Positions 52,701 to 58,700 of a stretch of DNA of 64,000 nt are shown piece by piece. Within the stretch, counting starts at the first letter, position 1. Every line of letters starts with the position of its first letter. This DNA is from Galbula dea (Eukaryota > Chordata > Aves > Piciformes > Galbulidae). A program made the position numbers and the translations under genes. Below the pieces are notes generated by a model. It was given only the letters and a program-made list of their open reading frames with translations. It was not told the DNA's origin and did not search any database. The DNA lies in NCBI GenBank assembly GCA_013399015.1, contig VWZX01010557.1, positions 86,888 through 150,887 on the forward strand, written 5' to 3'.

Positions 52701-55700
52701 AATTCCATCTGCTTTGCAAATTCAGTTAACTGGTAGTGAAGTGGACACTGCATCTTTGTTAGCAAATTCTATCAGAATAAGCATGGGTTTAGCTATAAGC
52801 ACAAAATAGCTTAAACAAGTGAACTAAAATAAAACCTAAGTCACATATGAATGATTTATTTAAAAGTTGTCATTTCTCTCAATAATCGTAGGTACGATCT
52901 GTTGTCAGCGATTTTGCTGTCTTTCTCACTATTTTGTCCATGGTTTTAATTGACTATGCCATTGGGATTCCATCACCAAAACTTCAGGTTCCAAATGCTT
53001 TTAAGGTAATTTGTTAATAAATTGCACTTATTATTTTGACAAAGTAGTGTGGTAGAGTGAGTTTATGTTATCTTTTTAAACCATCAGAGAGCAGTGATAC
53101 TGTCCTGAATTTTTTTGTGTTCACTAAGTACTATGCTACCTCTGATTACTGACCCATGTAAGTGAGCCTGTCCCATCAGGCCCCTTCATGCTCCCTGATG
53201 TCTTCTATATGAAGACCAACAGGGCTCAAATTACCTAAATCCTAGACTACTGTGCTATTCTGGAGCTCATTCCAAATTCTGGGCTCATTGTATCAAAGAC
53301 AAACAAGTCTTTAATATCTCAGACACAATTTTATTGTGTGTAATTTCTCTTTTTGGTATAATAGGAAACAGCATTTTTCTGTGGTTGATTTTAAACACAA
53401 TCACATCCTTGTAATGGTTTTGTATGTATTCTTGTGAAGTTGAAATGTAAATAATCCTCAGAATTCTGACTGGTCATGCATGACTCTGTTTTTATAGCCC
53501 ACCAGAGATGATCGTGGCTGGTTTATTACTCCTTTGGGGCCTAATCCTTGGTGGACAGTGATAGCTGCTGTAATTCCAGCCCTGCTTTGTACTATCCTCA
53601 TCTTTATGGACCAGCAGATCACAGCTGTCATTATCAACAGAAAAGAACACAAACTAAAGGTATTCTGTCAAATAGTTATGTTTTAAGTGTTGTTGTCTGT
53701 TTCAGTTATGTAATGTACTCTTAATCTGCTGGAGTATGCTAGTTCATGATGTGTTCTATAGCACCCCTTTAAATAGTTATGCTTTTTCTCTTGTTAGTCT
53801 GTGTAGTACCTGTGCTGTGCATCAGTGATTCGCTACCTTATAGAAGTCTTTATGAATTTAATTTGGAACAAAGATTCTGAATCAAGAAAGTGCTATCCTC
53901 TGTGGTTAATTAGAAGCATGATACCCATTCACCTGAAGAAAAAATTCTGGAAGCTAATGTTTTCCTTGAGTACCATTATATTAATTGCATTTTCAGATAC
54001 TGACAGTGCTGTTCTATTGGATTTGAGTTCAAAAACTATTCAGGGGCTATTTTGTATATATTTTCTTTCTTCTTCTTTCTTTGTTGTTCTGCCCATCATC
54101 TTTTTTTTCCCCCTTCCTACTTTAAAGAAAGGAGAAGAATAAAACGGAGCTTTAGAAGTACAATGGGTTCTTAAACCAACACAGGACAACTTCCTGCTCT
54201 GTTCTCTAACACTTTAGTTGCCTACAGATGGAGAGAGAAAAAGGGACATCACCCCTCTGAAAAACTGTTGGGCAAAATCTAGCAGCAGGTTTCTGTACAT
54301 GTATATGCAGTGAGCTTAGGCTTTTTTTGACATACTTTTAATAAGCAGCAATCCAATCCCAAGTTGCTTTAGCAAATGCATTTTCAACCTTCACTTTGCA
54401 CTGCCTCTTCTTGGATGATTGTGACATTTGATATGTTCTTTTTTTGCCCTCTTTGTCAGCCTGGCTCTTCATGTCAATCCATAGCATTGCATGTGGTTAA
54501 CTTGACAGATGCAGGAATTTGCTGCCAAGCTTTGGAATGTGTTTTTTCAGCACTGGCATCTGGGAGTCAGATGGTCCTCCTGGCTGCCCCCTTGTCTTGC
54601 TGCGTTTTAGTTTTGCTGGGGTCTGGTGTAGCATCACCTGTTGCTATCCTTCCTTTTCTTCCCATATGTCAGGTTCCTCAGATCATGTATGAATGTGAGG
54701 AAATGCTCTCAGATTCTGTATGCATTAGCAGATACATTCCTCATAAATGTGTCAGAAGGTAAAAAAAGGTGTCTCTGTTAGGATGTAGGATTAAACTCTT
54801 TCTCTGAGTGCATTGTGTGTGTAACTAATATCTTTGTTTGACACATCTCTGAGTTTGTCAGGATATGTCTCAGAGTTAAGACTCATAAGCACTGTTGTGG
54901 AGTGAGGGAAGGTTGCTAGAGTTGATTCTTTTCATTTCCTTTACTTTGTATGAATTCCCTTTTTAAAATAATGTAAGCAAATAAGATGGCATTTTCATTT
55001 TGATGTGTGGCTTACATTTTCATAAACCCAGACGCTTCTCATTTTAGAAGTAAAAGTTGTCTTCAGAAAGAAATGATTTGTTTGCTTCCAGCTCATTTTC
55101 CTCTCTTTTTTTTTTATACTTCCCGTAGCAAATTCTGAATAGTGCACATTTCAGCTTTTGGCAGTCTCTGTAGCAAACCCTTCCAAGTTTAGTTTAGTTA
55201 CTTTTCTTATGTCAAAAGCCATTTGCATGGGTTTACAGGCAAAATTATGGTTCAACATATTCATATTGTTTGCATGAACATCACTGTTTCATCAGACCAT
55301 GACATTGGATTTGTTGGCGTATTGCAAAATTTTATGGAGGTAACTAACTAGACTTTTTAAAGGAAAATAGCTTGAGCTCCTGCTGGCAGCTGCATGGTGG
55401 TCCTGGATCCATAATAAAACTGAAGAGAAATATCCCTTTCAGCTATGGTAACAGATATCTGCATCTGCTTGATGCAGATCGCTGGTCATTTTCACATGCA
55501 AGTTGTAAATTTACAGAGTATTTTACTACTACAGAGATGATCCAAAACCAGACGTTTTGTACTAACTTCTCATATGAATGTTTATGATAATACTTTTAAG
55601 TATTGAACAGGGAAACCAGTAAAACAGTACCTGTTGATGAATATTATTTTATAGTTTCGTTTAACATATAGCTTAATTATAGTTTAATTTCTCTTCATCT

Positions 55701-58700
55701 CTAGCTACCTGTTCTTAGATAATATAAAAGTGCATTAGTGAAAACATCTGTAAAAACCTTAAAGGAATCAATGTATTTTATGGCTTTTATACCTTAAACT
55801 GACTTTGAAAATGTTAACTTAAGAATTTTTGTGTAGGAAAGAATCAAGATACATATTTTTCCACCTCCTGTGTAAGTATGGATAGAGGGTCTATTGAGAT
55901 TCGTGCAGTGGAAAATTGGCAGTGCAGCTGGATATTCTGCTTATTGTTATCCACAGAAGAGATTTAGTTAAAACAGACAATGTTTGTATTTTCCATTGTC
56001 CTACCAGTATCTCTTTTATAAGCAGGAAATTTTTTTGGTGTCCATTGTAAAGTGGATTTATGAGATGTACACTTAACTCATAACTGGAATTTGTGTAATA
56101 ACATTAAGCATCTCTTGTGAACTATTAGGAATTCCCCTCAGAAAACCAGTTTGCCATCACTTCTGGCACAACCTGGAAAACACATAGGAAAGAACTATTT
56201 TTTCCTACAAGTCACAATTCTTTTTAACTATCTCTAACTGCTCATTAGCAATGCCTGCCAGGAGTGTTCTTAATTCAGATGTCATTTTATATTTTCTTGC
56301 TGTTGTTACTTTTTTTAACAGAAAGGATGTGGATACCATCTCGACCTACTCATGGTGGCAGTCATGCTTGGAGTGTGCTCTATTATGGGATTGCCATGGT
56401 TTGTTGCAGCCACTGTCCTCTCAATTTCCCATGTGAACAGCTTAAAACTGGAATCAGAGTGCTCCGCTCCAGGGGAGCAGCCAAAATTTCTTGGAATTCG
56501 AGAGCAAAGAGTCACAGGGCTCATGATTTTTATCCTTATGGGCTCATCTGTCTTCTTGACAAGTATCCTAAAGGTAATTTGAGGAAGAAAGAAAAAGCAC
56601 TGCACTGAACATTTCACTGTTGTTACTGTACTATGTAATGAGCGCCCCTGACAGGCACATTACTGACTAGCATAGTGTTACACAATGATAATCTAAAGTG
56701 GAATTCTAATTTTGCATAATACATTGGCTAGGGATATGTAACATTTTTAAAAACAAAAAGCTTGTAATCAAAATCTGGCCTGACTGAAGTCAAAGGGAAT
56801 TCTGCCACTGACCTGTAGCATATGAAGATTCACCCTCTGTCTATATGTTGGGCCCATGGCAAATTATCGTGAAACAGCCTTGCTAAGTTATACAAATAAG
56901 TAAATAGATTTAAAAACATTTTGTGATTTCTGGATAATTTAAAAATAATTTTCAGAATTGCAGGAGAAGTTCTGTAGTTCATTTCTTGAAGTGAGCATGA
57001 AAATTCTCTGATGTTGCCTGCATACTTAACACAGCTAACTAGTATCCTGATGCTGCATGTCTAGTTACATACATATATATTACCATCTACATACATAATA
57101 GTTAGTGTTTTTAAGAATTATCTGGCCTCTGTGAAATCAGTGAGAGTTTTGCTACTGGCTTCAGTATGACCAGAATTTAGACTTGCATACTGTTGCAGTG
57201 AAGTTCTAAACCCTTAGAACTTATACTTCCCCGTAGTATTTTATTAAGTGTGTCATAAAACCTTCACTTTGAAAATATACAGGAGATATGTTTTTGCATA
57301 CCTAGTATTTAATAGAGATGTGTGTGTATGGAAATACTCCTTTACCTGCACAATGTATACTGAGAGCCTGAACATTTTAAAATAGTCTTGTAAAAGCCAT
57401 TCCAGAGAAGTAATTCACACATTTTTAAATGCTTACAGCACAGAACATTTCTTTTATCAGTATAAAGTATTTTCTATGTGTCTTGAACATTTTTCTGAGG
57501 TTTAAGGCTTTTACTATTCAGATGCTTTCCTGAGCAGTCTTTTAAGTAAAGAATTTAAGTATGTCTCAAACACTTTCATTTTTGTGTAGTCAGTTAAATT
57601 TTATTACTAGTGAGCAAAGTATATTGTAATAATTGGCCATGAGAGAAAAATAAAACTGTACAGCTAGATTCTTCTTTTGCTTTATTCTCTAAGAAGCATT
57701 ATTAATTTGTAATCAAGTGACTCTGAATTTACAACTTGCCTGATTAATGCAGGCATATGGCACTTTGAATTTCAACTGTTTAGAATGTATTTCTAGAAGC
57801 ATTTAAAATTGTTAAATGTGATTTAATATGCTCTTCCTTTTCTCTGTTTGCTTGTGCAGTTTATTCCTATGCCAGTACTTTATGGAGTATTTCTTTACAT
57901 GGGTGCTTCATCTCTAAAGGGAATTCAGGTAAAATGGATTTACAAAGAGTGTGCTCCTGATGATGCTTTCTGTAAAATGTGTAGCTATTCTTATTACATT
58001 ACTTAATTATCTTTTTGTGTATAATCCTAAAAGGATGTTGCCAACCTTAAATTCTTGTAAGTGACTCACTTAAAAAGGAAAATGGATTCTCTGTAAATAG
58101 AGTATTCATTCCCTTTAGGTAATGTGCTCCTATTTTTTAAGTGCTGATTTTTCTGTTCTCCCTTGTTATCAAGGGAATTGTGACTGAGCCTAAAAACTGA
58201 GTAGCAACTGTCAGGGGCTCTTCCCTCTCCTCTGCCTCCCCATTCACTTGCATGCCTGCTGCCTTTTCAGCTTCCAAGTTAGTGCCTTTGTAGTGGTACC
58301 CTTGATCTTGAACTTTGCCTATATGAGGCTTTTGGGTGTAAAACTAACATAGGTGAGATTTTGAAGATATCCTGTGCAAATAAATGCCCAAAGCAGGGAA
58401 GCGAAACTGTTGCAAGTCCCACTGCTACTTAAATTCTTGCCTCAGGGATGAAGGGCAAGTCGAGTGGAAGTGCAGCATTCCTGCAGTGGCCTTAAGCTTG
58501 GATTTTACTGAGGTTTAGATAATTTCAACTTAATAAGGTTCAGCTGTTTCTCAGAACAAGGGTATGAGAAAGTACACTATTGCAGAGTGTTTTTAAGGCA
58601 TGCTAAAATCTGGCTATCTTTACTTGGAAAAGTGATAGCATCCTCCTCCCTTTTTCCCTCCCCCAAGCTGGGACAAGGAATTGAGATTTGATAAAATGGC

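Noticed and set aside
54376..54762. 128-codon reading frame on the + strand in the intron before exon 15
   Set aside because: It matches no family I know, is rich in Cys and simple hydrophobic runs from T-rich DNA, and has no plausible splice or promoter context.
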